Assembly (NCBI GenBank): GCA_011087745.1
Contig: JAALLB010000040.1
Location: 1-9,959 of the forward strand
Direction: 5' to 3'
Source: Hyphomicrobiales bacterium
Lineage (GTDB): Bacteria > Pseudomonadota > Alphaproteobacteria > Rhizobiales > Rhizobiaceae
Length of the DNA stretch: 9,959 nucleotides
Shown here: positions 1 to 7,497 of the stretch, one piece after another
How the letters are laid out: every line of letters starts with the position of its first letter
Position numbering within the stretch: the first letter of the stretch is position 1
Made by a program: the position numbers and the translations under genes
Notes under the pieces: generated by a model
What the model saw: only the letters and a program-made list of their open reading frames with translations
The model's database searches: none
Told to the model about the DNA's origin: nothing

Positions 1-1085
1 TTCATAGCCCACCCTTATCAGAGATAAATCCTGAAATCAACTTGGCATTACCGCTGAATGGTATGATAATTGAGGCCTACAGCTGGATTGTTCTAAGAGC
101 ATTGGCTGGATTTTGTTTTTCCGGTTCTTACATGATCATTGAGAGTTGGTTGAACGAGCGTGTTTCAGATGAAAATCGTGGCGCGATGTTCTCTGTCTAT
201 ATGATTGTTTCACAGGGTGCATTTATGTCCGGGCAATATATGCTCGTAATCGCCAATCCATCCAAAGAAACTCTCTTCATGCTGGGTGCAATTTTATATA
301 CGCTTGCTGTGATACCAACAGCGTTATCCAAAGCGCAATCACCCGCACCCCTAACGCAGGTTAAAGTTGATCTTAAGGGGATGTCCCTTAATTCACCTTC
401 GGCTTTTATAGGTTCAATTATTGCCGGAATTCTTTCCGGTTCATTTCAAAGTTTTGCTCCTGTCTTTGGTGTGGAGCAGGGAATGTCCAGTGCAAATATA
501 GCTAATATGATGGTATTGGTAATGTTCGGCGCCTTGGTCTTTCAATATCCACTAGGCAAATTGTCGGATATGATCGACCGCCGTTATGTAATGGTTGGGT
601 TAAGTCTTGCAGGTACTATTGTTGGCTTTTTGATCTCGGGATATTCGGTTAATGGAGCAAACCCTCAATTGGCATTCTTTGGGTTGATGGTTCTACTTGG
701 AGGGTTTGTTTATCCTCTTTATGGCCTAGTAAATGCCCACGCAAATGACCATGCACAACCGGAAGATTTCGTAAAAATTCCCTCCAGCCTGCTAATTCTT
801 TATGGCATCGGGAATATGATTGGCCCATTGGTAACTGGTCCTGCAATGGAGGTTTTGGGTACAGGGGCGCTTTTCCAGATAATCGGCGCATCGCATTTTC
901 TGTTAGCCATTCACATGACCTATCGTATTACAAGACGTGTTGCTCCGGATGATGATCAAACGATGGATTATCAGATTACACCTGTTGCAGCGCTAGCACC
1001 GACTGCAGAAAGTTATGCGCTGGATCCCCGCTCTGATGCGGAGACCTATATGTCCGATGACGATGAGACTGAGCAGTCAAACTAG
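1..1085 (+). CDS. MFS transporter, YcaD-like, 5' end missing
   Basis: The frame is open from base 3 to the TAG at 1083-1085, so the N-terminus lies outside the window. A TTG at 42 is the first possible internal start but is probably not the real one. The visible part holds about ten hydrophobic segments. The stretch after TM3 (RALAGFCFSG, then IESWLNER, then ENRGAMFSVYM) matches the TM4/5 region of the YcaD-type major facilitator group, and PLGKLSDMIDRR near residue 170 is the second-half MFS loop motif. The last ~50 residues are acidic and probably disordered (SDDDETEQSN end). Role: inner-membrane secondary transporter or exporter, substrate unknown. Oddity: codons 3-41 encode polar, proline-rich residues where TM3 should begin. 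It converges with the TRAP gene, leaving only 3 nt between the stop codons. Family call firm, substrate not predictable. Confidence 0.85.
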   Translation, partial: HSPPLSEINPEINLALPLNGMIIEAYSWIVLRALAGFCFSGSYMIIESWLNERVSDENRGAMFSVYMIVSQGAFMSGQYMLVIANPSKETLFMLGAILYTLAVIPTALSKAQSPAPLTQVKVDLKGMSLNSPSAFIGSIIAGILSGSFQSFAPVFGVEQGMSSANIANMMVLVMFGALVFQYPLGKLSDMIDRRYVMVGLSLAGTIVGFLISGYSVNGANPQLAFFGLMVLLGGFVYPLYGLVNAHANDHAQPEDFVKIPSSLLILYGIGNMIGPLVTGPAMEVLGTGALFQIIGASHFLLAIHMTYRITRRVAPDDDQTMDYQITPVAALAPTAESYALDPRSDAETYMSDDDETEQSN

Positions 1086-1088
1086 TTT

Positions 1089-2174
1089 CTAGCCTCGCGC
1101 GGTCAAAAATGCCTTGATTGAAACCTTCGACCAAGGGTCAAGGTGTTTGGCTGCATTTTGATAGCTGTTAACAATCTCGGCAGTGATGGCATTCTTAGCT
1201 GCAAGCTCTTGCATAACATCAATGGTTGAGGATTTTGCTGCCGCAAGAATATCATTGGGGTATTCCTTGAGTTCCACCCCTTCGTTCTCAACTAGGTTTT
1301 TTAGGCTTGCTGCATTGTTCCATTCAGATTCGCCCAGTGAGAATATATTCTCGGCTACACAAGCTGTTTCAACGATTTGTTGTAGGTCCGATGGAAGCGC
1401 CTCAAATGCTGATTTCGAAACAAGCGCTTCGCCGGTTCCATTTGGTTCATGAAAACCTGGCGAATAATAAAATTTGGCAGCCTTATGGAAACCCATGGCG
1501 GAATCACTAAATGGTCCCAAAAATTCAGTTGCATCGATAACACCTGTTTTCAAGCTTATGAAAATTTCTGATGGTGGAAGACCAACTGGCAGAACACCAA
1601 GTTTGGTTAGGACTGCACCACCCAACCCAGGCATCCGAATTTTCAAGCCTTTTAAATCAGCTAAACTTTCAAGCGGTTTTTTGTACCACCCTCCCATTTG
1701 GTAGCCCGTATTTCCTGCCATAAAAGGTTTAACACCTGCAGGTTCATAAAGCTTGTCCCAAAGCGCTTGTCCGCCGCCATGATTGACCCAAGTGATATGC
1801 TCAACAGGTGTTAGACCAAATGGTGCGGCAGTAAAAATGGGTGCTGCGGAAAATTTACCTGACCAAAATAAGGGCGCAGTATGAGCCATTTGGGCAACGC
1901 CATTTGCAACAGCATCAAATGTACCAAGTCCTGGCACGATTTCTCCGGCAGCATAAAGTTTTACTTTCAGACGACCATCAGAAAGTGAAGAAATTCGATC
2001 AGCAAGCCTTTGTGCTGTTATGCCTGGTCCAGGAAGGTTTTTTGGCCATGAAGTAACCATTCGCCATTCAATTGCTGATTGTGTCAGTGAGGGTGTTGAA
2101 AGTGCAGGGAGGGTGGCTGAGCCTGCAATTAAGCCAAGTGCTGCTCGTCGAGTGGTCAGTTTATCTTTAGTCAA
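1089..2174 (-). CDS. TRAP transporter substrate-binding protein, DctP/TakP-like
   Basis: This is the periplasmic solute receptor of a TRAP transporter, about 361 residues. I choose the TTG at 2174. It overlaps the thiD stop by 8 nt, has a GGGGAA ribosome site at 2181-2186, and puts a twin-arginine signal (TTRRAALGLIAG, RR at residues 9-10) right at the N-terminus. An ATG at 2231 would add 19 residues and a 65-nt overlap. DctP-fold landmarks include SWPKNLPGPG (42-51), AGNTGYQMGGW (153-163), KIRMPGLGG (178-186, with the conserved carboxylate-binding Arg180) and DATEFLGP (214-221). These resemble the 2-oxoacid-binding TakP branch. The DctQ and DctM membrane subunits are not in the window. Its place as last gene of a TPP-riboswitch thi unit is unusual and suggests a ligand tied to thiamine or to TPP-dependent metabolism; that ligand is inference. 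Ends in TAG. Confidence 0.87.
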   Translation of the reverse strand: MTKDKLTTRRAALGLIAGSATLPALSTPSLTQSAIEWRMVTSWPKNLPGPGITAQRLADRISSLSDGRLKVKLYAAGEIVPGLGTFDAVANGVAQMAHTAPLFWSGKFSAAPIFTAAPFGLTPVEHITWVNHGGGQALWDKLYEPAGVKPFMAGNTGYQMGGWYKKPLESLADLKGLKIRMPGLGGAVLTKLGVLPVGLPPSEIFISLKTGVIDATEFLGPFSDSAMGFHKAAKFYYSPGFHEPNGTGEALVSKSAFEALPSDLQQIVETACVAENIFSLGESEWNNAASLKNLVENEGVELKEYPNDILAAAKSSTIDVMQELAAKNAITAEIVNSYQNAAKHLDPWSKVSIKAFLTARG

Positions 2175-2985
2175 TTTGGTTTCCCCAAAGATTGTGAAAA
2201 TGATGGACAGGACCAGGGCCCTTGCCAACATTTAGTTGATCAGATGATGCGATAGAACCTGTTAGCCATTCTTTTGATTTTTGCACCGCTTCGGTCATGG
2301 CCAGGCCATGGGCAAGGTTGGAAGCGATGGCAGAAGATAACGAACATCCAGTGCCATGGGTGTTTAGAGTGTCAATTCGTTGAGCTGTAATCCAGAGCTC
2401 TTCGGAGAAGGATTTTAATAAATCAGAACAGGTTTCATCTGCACTATGCCCGCCTTTAATGAGGACTGCTTTTGCACCGCTATCTAACAAAACGTCAGCT
2501 TGTTCGATCATTTCTTGGTTGGAAGTTGAAAGTGGATGGCCCGTCAGCTTTGCACTTTCATGCAAGTTTGGTGTGAGCAAGTCTGCCATTGGCATAAGAA
2601 TAGATTTTATTGCATCGACAGCGTCTTCAGCCAACAAAGGATCGCCGGATGTTGTGACCATAACCGGGTCAAAAACGATATTCTTGGCTTTGTGTTTTAT
2701 CAATCCATTTGCAACGGCTTCGATCACGGGTATTTGCGAGAGCATCCCGATTTTAACCGCATCAATTTTCAGGTCAGAAAAGACAGAATCCAATTGCGCA
2801 GTGATGAAATCAGCTGGAACATCCAGAACACCGGTTACACCTAGTGTATTTTGCGCAGTTAATGCAGTTATGACACTTGCGCCGTATACCCGATTTGCAG
2901 AAAAGGATTTCAAGTCAGCTTGAATACCAGCACCACCTCCAGAGTCAGAGCCAGCAATTGTCAGTGCTATCGGGATTGAGCTCAT
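2167..2985 (-). CDS. thiD: Hydroxymethylpyrimidine/phosphomethylpyrimidine kinase
   Basis: ThiD phosphorylates 4-amino-5-hydroxymethyl-2-methylpyrimidine (HMP) and then HMP-P, giving HMP-PP for thiamine phosphate synthesis in the cytoplasm. At 272 residues it has the usual size. Ribokinase-fold signatures are intact: AGSDSGGGAGIQADLKSF (11-28) at the N-terminus, VFDPVMV (104-110), LTPNLHE (137-143) and the anion-hole/catalytic HGTGCSL (210-216, Cys214). The ATG at 2985 overlaps the thiE stop as ATGA, indicating translational coupling. Its own stop overlaps the TTG of the TRAP binding-protein gene by 8 nt. No sign of damage. The function assignment is secure from motifs and context. Confidence 0.96.
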   Translation of the reverse strand: MSSIPIALTIAGSDSGGGAGIQADLKSFSANRVYGASVITALTAQNTLGVTGVLDVPADFITAQLDSVFSDLKIDAVKIGMLSQIPVIEAVANGLIKHKAKNIVFDPVMVTTSGDPLLAEDAVDAIKSILMPMADLLTPNLHESAKLTGHPLSTSNQEMIEQADVLLDSGAKAVLIKGGHSADETCSDLLKSFSEELWITAQRIDTLNTHGTGCSLSSAIASNLAHGLAMTEAVQKSKEWLTGSIASSDQLNVGKGPGPVHHFHNLWGNQID

Positions 2986-3629
2986 GTTCTTACCTCTTCA
3001 ATCAAATTGGCTAATTCCTTTGTTGCCACCGCAACATCATCAGCCATATATAGCGCTGATATCATGGCAACACCGTCACAACCGGCTTCAAAAAGAGATG
3101 CAATATTACCCTCATCAATACCGGCAATCGCACCGACAGGAAGATCAAAGGATCGATTTTTTAACAGGTTCGCTATCTCAGTCCAACCATGAATTCCGAT
3201 TGATGATTTATTGTCTTTTGATTGGGTATCAAATACGCCGCCAACAAAAGCATAGTCCAAAATTTCAATCGGTGCCGCTTCAGCCTGTTCGTTGGTTTTG
3301 ATGGAAAGCCCAATTATCGCCTCTTGTCCAAGCAATCGGCGTGCATCAGCTGCTATCATGTCTTCTTGACCCAAGTGTACACCATCCGCACCACTTGCCA
3401 GCGCTATGTCAACCCGGTCATTTACAATGAAAGGAACATTGGTTCCTTCCAGTGATTGCTTGATGGATTTCGCGTTTTCAATCATCGTGCGAATATCATT
3501 CTGCTTATCGCGATACTGGATGAGCGTTGCACCATTTTCAGCAGAAGTTTTTGCAAGTTCTGCCAAGGATCGGCCCTTGCTGCGATTGGGGTCGACAATA
3601 CCATAAAGAGTAATATCAACAGCATTCAC
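2982..3629 (-). CDS. thiE: Thiamine phosphate synthase
   Basis: ThiE condenses HMP-PP with thiazole phosphate to thiamine phosphate, releasing pyrophosphate. The 215-residue TIM-barrel protein shows IQYRDK (37-42, the QxRxK pyrophosphate-site strand), VNDRVDIA (69-76), DGVHLGQED (82-90, Mg/diphosphate binding), and GGVFDTQSK (130-138) in place of the common GPxFxTxTK loop. A GAIAGI strand follows near 162-167 and a GVAMISAL phosphate-binding turn near the end. The start is GTG at 3629, sharing GTGA with the thiM stop (4-nt overlap), and the 3' end shares ATGA with thiD. The altered GGVFDTQSK loop and the N-terminus LYGIVDPNR are slight departures from well-studied ThiE proteins, but key residues are present, so activity is expected. 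Confidence 0.94.
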   Translation of the reverse strand: MNAVDITLYGIVDPNRSKGRSLAELAKTSAENGATLIQYRDKQNDIRTMIENAKSIKQSLEGTNVPFIVNDRVDIALASGADGVHLGQEDMIAADARRLLGQEAIIGLSIKTNEQAEAAPIEILDYAFVGGVFDTQSKDNKSSIGIHGWTEIANLLKNRSFDLPVGAIAGIDEGNIASLFEAGCDGVAMISALYMADDVAVATKELANLIEEVRT

Positions 3630-4363
3630 GACAACTTCGCCTTGTCTCTTAAAACACCAAGCTCGATACCATAAAGCTCATCGATGAACATTGGTGAAAA
3701 TGACCCAGGTCCGCTTGATTTTTCGGCTACAATTTCGCCGGCAATGCCAAACCATAACAAGCCAGCAACACTCGCGGTCATCGGGCAATCTGTTTTGGAT
3801 GAAAGAGCGGTAATTAGTGCGCCTAGCGCGCAGCCCGTGGCGATAACCTTTGCCAAGATGGGATGCCCATTGTTTACCGTGATACAAGTTGAATTATGCA
3901 ATACTTGATCTTGCTCCCCCGTTTTGACAATACACGGTGCTGATTGAGCTTCTATACCAAGTGCATTTATTTCTTTTTCATTACCCCTGATGATATTTGT
4001 TCTATCCGAAATATCTTCAGCAAAACGGGCTCGAAGTTTCGAGACATTCGCCATAACTGGATCAAGTAAGACTGGAATTTGTAGCTTGTTTGCTATGGAA
4101 ATGCTGTTTCCGATCGCTAGAATGCGTTCAGCATCCAGTGTGCCTAGATTAACATGCAGGACATCAGCACGAGAAGTAAAAGCTTCTACTTCATCAGGAT
4201 TTGCAGTCATGGAAGGTTTGGTATTACAGGCCAGTAAGACATTCGCTGTAAAATTCTGTGCAACTGTGTTGGTTATCGAATGGATGCGTGCACCATCCCG
4301 CCTTAAGACATGGATAGTCTCAATAGCTTCATCCAACAAATTTGTTTCTGCGTCTTTATCCAA
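3626..4363 (-). CDS. thiM: Hydroxyethylthiazole kinase
   Basis: ThiM salvages 4-methyl-5-(2-hydroxyethyl)thiazole by ATP-dependent phosphorylation, supplying ThiE. The 245 residues show HSITNTVAQNFTAN (28-41), KPSMTANPDEVEAF (49-62), LLDPVMAN (99-106, where many relatives have DPVGAG), IIRGNEKEI (124-132) and the catalytic IATGCALGA (174-182, Cys178). The start is TTG at 4363. A TAA lies in the same frame five codons upstream, so no longer version is possible, and a GGAG ribosome site at 4370-4373 sits 6 nt before it. It is first in the unit thiM-thiE-thiD-TRAP gene and lies about 40 nt downstream of a TPP riboswitch, which must be its main control. The weak TTG start may keep expression low. 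Confidence 0.94.
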   Translation of the reverse strand: MDKDAETNLLDEAIETIHVLRRDGARIHSITNTVAQNFTANVLLACNTKPSMTANPDEVEAFTSRADVLHVNLGTLDAERILAIGNSISIANKLQIPVLLDPVMANVSKLRARFAEDISDRTNIIRGNEKEINALGIEAQSAPCIVKTGEQDQVLHNSTCITVNNGHPILAKVIATGCALGALITALSSKTDCPMTASVAGLLWFGIAGEIVAEKSSGPGSFSPMFIDELYGIELGVLRDKAKLS

Positions 4364-4369
4364 AGAACA

Positions 4370-4373
4370 CTCC
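4370..4373 (-). promoter_or_regulatory. Ribosome binding site of thiM (decides TTG start)
   Basis: On the minus strand GGAG stands 6 nt before the TTG at 4363. An in-frame TAA immediately upstream of the ribosome site excludes earlier starts. It lies about 32 nt beyond the 3' strand of riboswitch helix P1, so it is the likely target of translational control. Confidence 0.6.
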
Positions 4374-4404
4374 GTTTAACAAAGATGGGGGATATAAAAT
4401 AGCC

Positions 4405-4516
4405 ACCCATTCCCTACGCCGGCACAATCCGGATCAGGTTTAAAGAATTGAAGGACTGTGGTTGATAACAACCTTGACCGACTCTCAGCCTGCATCAAGC
4501 AGGCACTTCCATGAGT
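4405..4516 (-). promoter_or_regulatory. TPP riboswitch (THI element)
   Basis: Read on the minus strand, the leader of thiM holds all hallmark segments of a thiamine pyrophosphate aptamer. These are a GTGCC arm, the CTGAGA pyrimidine-sensor box near 4492-4497, and near the 3' end ACCTGATCCGG, then GCCGGCGTAGGGAA, the pyrophosphate-sensor side. ACTCAT (4511-4516) pairs with ATGGGT (4405-4410), with one G-U, to close helix P1. GGTTG-TTAT-CAACC (about 4460-4473) makes an extra hairpin in the variable P3 region. No U-tailed terminator hairpin follows before thiM, so control is more likely at translation than by attenuation; that is inference. It should repress thiM, thiE, thiD and the TRAP gene when TPP is abundant. 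Confidence 0.95.
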
Positions 4517-4523
4517 TAGTATT

Positions 4524-4552
4524 TTCTTAGACACATATTGCGGGCAAAGCAA
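4524..4552 (-). promoter_or_regulatory. Possible promoter of the thi unit
   Basis: On the minus strand TTGCTT (4547-4552) is followed after exactly 17 nt by TAAGAA (4524-4529). The -10 is a weak match, but the predicted start, about 7 nt on, falls at the first base pair of the riboswitch P1 helix, as expected for a riboswitch transcript. The promoter would lie between the molybdoenzyme stop codon and the riboswitch. Confidence 0.35.
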
Positions 4553-4557
4553 GTGGG

Positions 4558-6156
4558 TTAGCTTGCCTCGTTGATCGCAGACCACAATCTTGCTGGCGTT
4601 ACAGGCATATCAATGTGTGAAATTTGATATTTACGATAAAGCGCGTCAACGATTGCATTCATCACGGCAGGACAGGAACCAATGGTTCCTGCTTCTCCTG
4701 CACCTTTGATACCAAGCGCATTCGTTGTTGAAGGAACATTGCGAGTTGAAAAATCAAAACCAGGAACATTGTCAGCGCGCGGTAATCCGTAATCCATAAA
4801 TGAGGCTGTTAGTAGTTGCCCTTCATCATCATAAACAACGTGTTCATTGAGGTACTGGCCAATACCCTGGACTATGCCGCCATGTATTTGACCGGCTAGC
4901 AATATGGGGTTTACCGTTACTCCAAAGTCATCAACGACGGTATATTTTACAATTTCGGTTATGCCTGTATCAGGATCAATCTCAACTTCGCAAATGTGCG
5001 TCCCATTGGGATAGGTTGCTTCTGTTTGTTTAAATTCGCCTTCACCTCTCAGATCATTTTCAGCATCTGCTGCTTTTGCAATATCTGCAAAAGAAATTAC
5101 CCGATCAGTACCAACAATCCGTGCCTCACCATTGTCCAATTCAATATCCGCACTTGAAGCTTCCAATTCATCTGCAGCAATATTTTTGATCTTTTCAGCA
5201 AGTTGCTCGCTTGCTCGCACAACCGAGACACCGCCTAACGGAATTGAGCGTGAACCGCCCGTGCCACCACTATTTTCCAACTCGTCAGTATTTCCCTGAC
5301 GCAGTTGAATTTTCTCGTAGTCAATTCCCAGTTTTTCAGCAGCCAGTTGTGCATAGGAGGTTGCATGTCCTTGGCCATTGGATTGGGTGCCAATTTTCAG
5401 ATCAAAGGTTCCATCCTGTTTTAGCTCTACAAAGGCTGGTTCAGAACCTGCAAAGGCACAGGCTTCAATATATGTGGACATTCCAATGCCGCGAATTTTA
5501 CCGCTTGTTTTGGCTTGATTGTTCCGAGTTTCAAACTCACTCCAACCTGCGTTATCCATACAGGCTCTCATGTGCTGTTCATATTCGCCCGTGTCGTACA
5601 TACAGCCGCCCGGGGTTGTATAGGGTAGTTGCTCCGGCCTAATCAAATTGCGCCTACGAATTTCATCTGGTGAAACACCCATATCTCTGGCGCATTGATC
5701 AACAAGGCGTTCAATGAGGTATGCAGCTTCGGGTCTCCCGGCACCGCGGTAAGCATCTGTTGGCACCGTATGCGTGTAACTTCCCCGTATTAATGCAGCC
5801 ATAATTGGGATGTCATAAAGACCCGTTGTCATTGTAATCCCGAGATAGGGAACGAACGGGCCATAAGCATGTAAATATGCGCCCATTGCCGCAATCAGAT
5901 CGACATCGATCGCGAGGAATTTCCCGTTTTTATCCATGGCCATCTTGGCCGTGACAACATTGTCCCGCCCTTGCGCATCACTTACAAAATGCTCACTTCT
6001 ATCGCTTGTCCATTTTATCGGGCGCCCCAGTAATTTTGCAGCGACCATACATAGCGGATATTCGCGATAGACAAATACTTTGGTGCCAAATCCGCCGCCA
6101 ACGTCTGGTGTCATGACATGAATCTGCTCAAGTTCCAAGCCCAAGACGCTTGCCAA
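4558..6156 (-). CDS. C-terminal fragment of the CoxL-like subunit (not independently started)
   Basis: This open frame of 532 codons from a TTG at 6156 corresponds to residues 236-767 of the restored protein. It repeats residues 236-419 already encoded by the N-terminal fragment. The frame is open upstream only to a TGA at 6250-6252, and that extension is out-of-frame readthrough of the repeat. I see no ribosome site or domain boundary at the TTG, so separate translation is doubtful. It contains the second molybdopterin domain, the GQGH motif and the GAGE catalytic glutamate, and ends in TAA. Confidence 0.7.
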   Translation of the reverse strand: MASVLGLELEQIHVMTPDVGGGFGTKVFVYREYPLCMVAAKLLGRPIKWTSDRSEHFVSDAQGRDNVVTAKMAMDKNGKFLAIDVDLIAAMGAYLHAYGPFVPYLGITMTTGLYDIPIMAALIRGSYTHTVPTDAYRGAGRPEAAYLIERLVDQCARDMGVSPDEIRRRNLIRPEQLPYTTPGGCMYDTGEYEQHMRACMDNAGWSEFETRNNQAKTSGKIRGIGMSTYIEACAFAGSEPAFVELKQDGTFDLKIGTQSNGQGHATSYAQLAAEKLGIDYEKIQLRQGNTDELENSGGTGGSRSIPLGGVSVVRASEQLAEKIKNIAADELEASSADIELDNGEARIVGTDRVISFADIAKAADAENDLRGEGEFKQTEATYPNGTHICEVEIDPDTGITEIVKYTVVDDFGVTVNPILLAGQIHGGIVQGIGQYLNEHVVYDDEGQLLTASFMDYGLPRADNVPGFDFSTRNVPSTTNALGIKGAGEAGTIGSCPAVMNAIVDALYRKYQISHIDMPVTPARLWSAINEAS

Positions 6157-6213
6157 TACACGGCGCTGTCCGAATACACCCTGTGAACCAACGGTTACTT
6201 CAAAGCGGCCAGC
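5603..6213. repeat. Tandem direct repeat, arm 1 of 2 (607-bp unit)
   Basis: By eye the 611 bases are identical to 6210-6820, offset 607. Homology ends sharply on both sides: 5602 is A against C at 6209, and 6214 is C against T at 6821. The two arms share the four bases CAGC at 6210-6213, so the junction carries a 4-bp microhomology. Because 607 is not a multiple of three, the duplication destroys the frame of the host gene. Confidence 0.95.
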
Positions 6214-7468
6214 CGCCCGGGGTTGTATAGGGTAGTTGCTCCGGCCTAATCAAATTGCGCCTACGAATTTCATCTGGTGAAACACCCATATCTCTGGCGC
6301 ATTGATCAACAAGGCGTTCAATGAGGTATGCAGCTTCGGGTCTCCCGGCACCGCGGTAAGCATCTGTTGGCACCGTATGCGTGTAACTTCCCCGTATTAA
6401 TGCAGCCATAATTGGGATGTCATAAAGACCCGTTGTCATTGTAATCCCGAGATAGGGAACGAACGGGCCATAAGCATGTAAATATGCGCCCATTGCCGCA
6501 ATCAGATCGACATCGATCGCGAGGAATTTCCCGTTTTTATCCATGGCCATCTTGGCCGTGACAACATTGTCCCGCCCTTGCGCATCACTTACAAAATGCT
6601 CACTTCTATCGCTTGTCCATTTTATCGGGCGCCCCAGTAATTTTGCAGCGACCATACATAGCGGATATTCGCGATAGACAAATACTTTGGTGCCAAATCC
6701 GCCGCCAACGTCTGGTGTCATGACATGAATCTGCTCAAGTTCCAAGCCCAAGACGCTTGCCAATACACGGCGCTGTCCGAATACACCCTGTGAACCAACG
6801 GTTACTTCAAAGCGGCCAGCTTCATTATCCCATTTTGCATGAACTGCACGCGTCTCCATGTAATTTGAGACAAGACGATTGTTGATTATCTTGAGTTCCG
6901 AAACATGCTCCGCTTTGTTGAAGGCTTCATCAGTTGCCTTCCGGTCTCCCATAAAATGGGTGAATGCCAGGTTCTTTTCGCCATCGTCATAAACAAGGAC
7001 CGAGGCTTCATCTAAGGTTTTTTCTGTATCAACAACGGCTGGTAGAATTTCAAAATCAATTTCAATCAATTCGGCTGCATCTTTTGCAATTGCAACACTA
7101 TCAGCAACTATAAAGCAGATTGCATCGCCCACGTGGCGCACAGTGTCTGCGCACAAAATGGGAATATCTCTGGTTGCATTCATACTGCCGTCGGGTTGTT
7201 TAATGGGAACTATGTTTGCAAGTGGTTTGAGGTCAGCAATATCATCAGCGGTCAAAACCGCATGGACACCAGGGTGAGTAAGAGCTTCAGAGGTATCCTC
7301 AATCTTGAATCTTGCATGAGCAGCAGGAGAACGAAGGACATATCCAAACAAAACATCATCATCAGTCTTGTCGTCGGTATAACAACCTTCACCTGTAATA
7401 AACGCATTGTCTTCTTTACGAAGTAGGGATGCTCCCATGCCAAATTTTGCGTGTTTTGCTTCGTTCAT
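6200..7468 (-). CDS. N-terminal fragment of the CoxL-like subunit
   Basis: This is the part of the split gene that would be translated from the native ATG. It gives 422 residues: native residues 1-419 followed by W-P-L and TGA, created where the second repeat arm runs into the first. It retains the a/b domain, GGGFGT (255-260) and AYRGAGR (370-376) but lacks the second cofactor-binding half and the catalytic glutamate, so it should be inactive. The last native residues are PYTTPGG, cut where the full-length frame continues into CMYDTGEY. Confidence 0.8.
   Translation of the reverse strand: MNEAKHAKFGMGASLLRKEDNAFITGEGCYTDDKTDDDVLFGYVLRSPAAHARFKIEDTSEALTHPGVHAVLTADDIADLKPLANIVPIKQPDGSMNATRDIPILCADTVRHVGDAICFIVADSVAIAKDAAELIEIDFEILPAVVDTEKTLDEASVLVYDDGEKNLAFTHFMGDRKATDEAFNKAEHVSELKIINNRLVSNYMETRAVHAKWDNEAGRFEVTVGSQGVFGQRRVLASVLGLELEQIHVMTPDVGGGFGTKVFVYREYPLCMVAAKLLGRPIKWTSDRSEHFVSDAQGRDNVVTAKMAMDKNGKFLAIDVDLIAAMGAYLHAYGPFVPYLGITMTTGLYDIPIMAALIRGSYTHTVPTDAYRGAGRPEAAYLIERLVDQCARDMGVSPDEIRRRNLIRPEQLPYTTPGGWPL
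6210..6820. repeat. Tandem direct repeat, arm 2 of 2 (607-bp unit)
   Basis: This is the second copy of the repeat, encoding residues of about 218-419 of the CoxL-like protein in the native frame. No transposase, terminal inverted repeat or target-site duplication accompanies it, so it looks like replication slippage or microhomology-mediated duplication, or an assembly error, rather than a mobile element. Confidence 0.95.
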
Positions 7469-7497
7469 GAGGTCTCCAAAAGGCGGAATACAAAATA

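Larger units (their letters stand above)
4558..7468 (-). pseudogene. CoxL-like (form II) xanthine dehydrogenase family molybdopterin subunit, broken by tandem duplication
   Basis: This is the molybdenum-cofactor subunit of an aerobic CO dehydrogenase/xanthine oxidase-type hydroxylase. An exact internal 607-bp duplication shifts the frame and creates a TGA at 6200-6202. Deleting one unit leaves 2304 bp, a perfect 767-residue frame. In that frame: N-terminal GEGCYTDD (26-33) and the aldehyde oxidase a/b domain; PDVGGGFGT (252-260), the cofactor-binding loop; AYRGAGR (370-376), the form II signature rather than the CO-oxidising form I AYxCSFR; SNGQGHATSY in the second cofactor domain; and GIKGAGEAGTIG with the catalytic Glu723. 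The ATG at 7468 has GGAG 5 nt upstream. No FAD (CoxM) or 2Fe-2S (CoxS) partner gene is visible, so substrate and partners are unknown. The duplication may be a real null mutation or an assembly artefact. Confidence 0.85.

Noticed and set aside
2459..2923. Long plus-strand open frame (154 codons) opposite thiD
   Set aside because: It lies wholly antisense to a well-conserved thiD and has no recognisable domain or ribosome site; a shadow frame.
4376..4585. Minus-strand open frame of 69 codons upstream of thiM
   Set aside because: It coincides with the TPP riboswitch and the end of the molybdoenzyme gene; its residues show no protein-like pattern, and the RNA structure explains the conservation.
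5603..6820. Duplication as a mobile element insertion
   Set aside because: No terminal inverted repeats, transposase or target duplication; both arms are simply internal coding sequence of the host gene.
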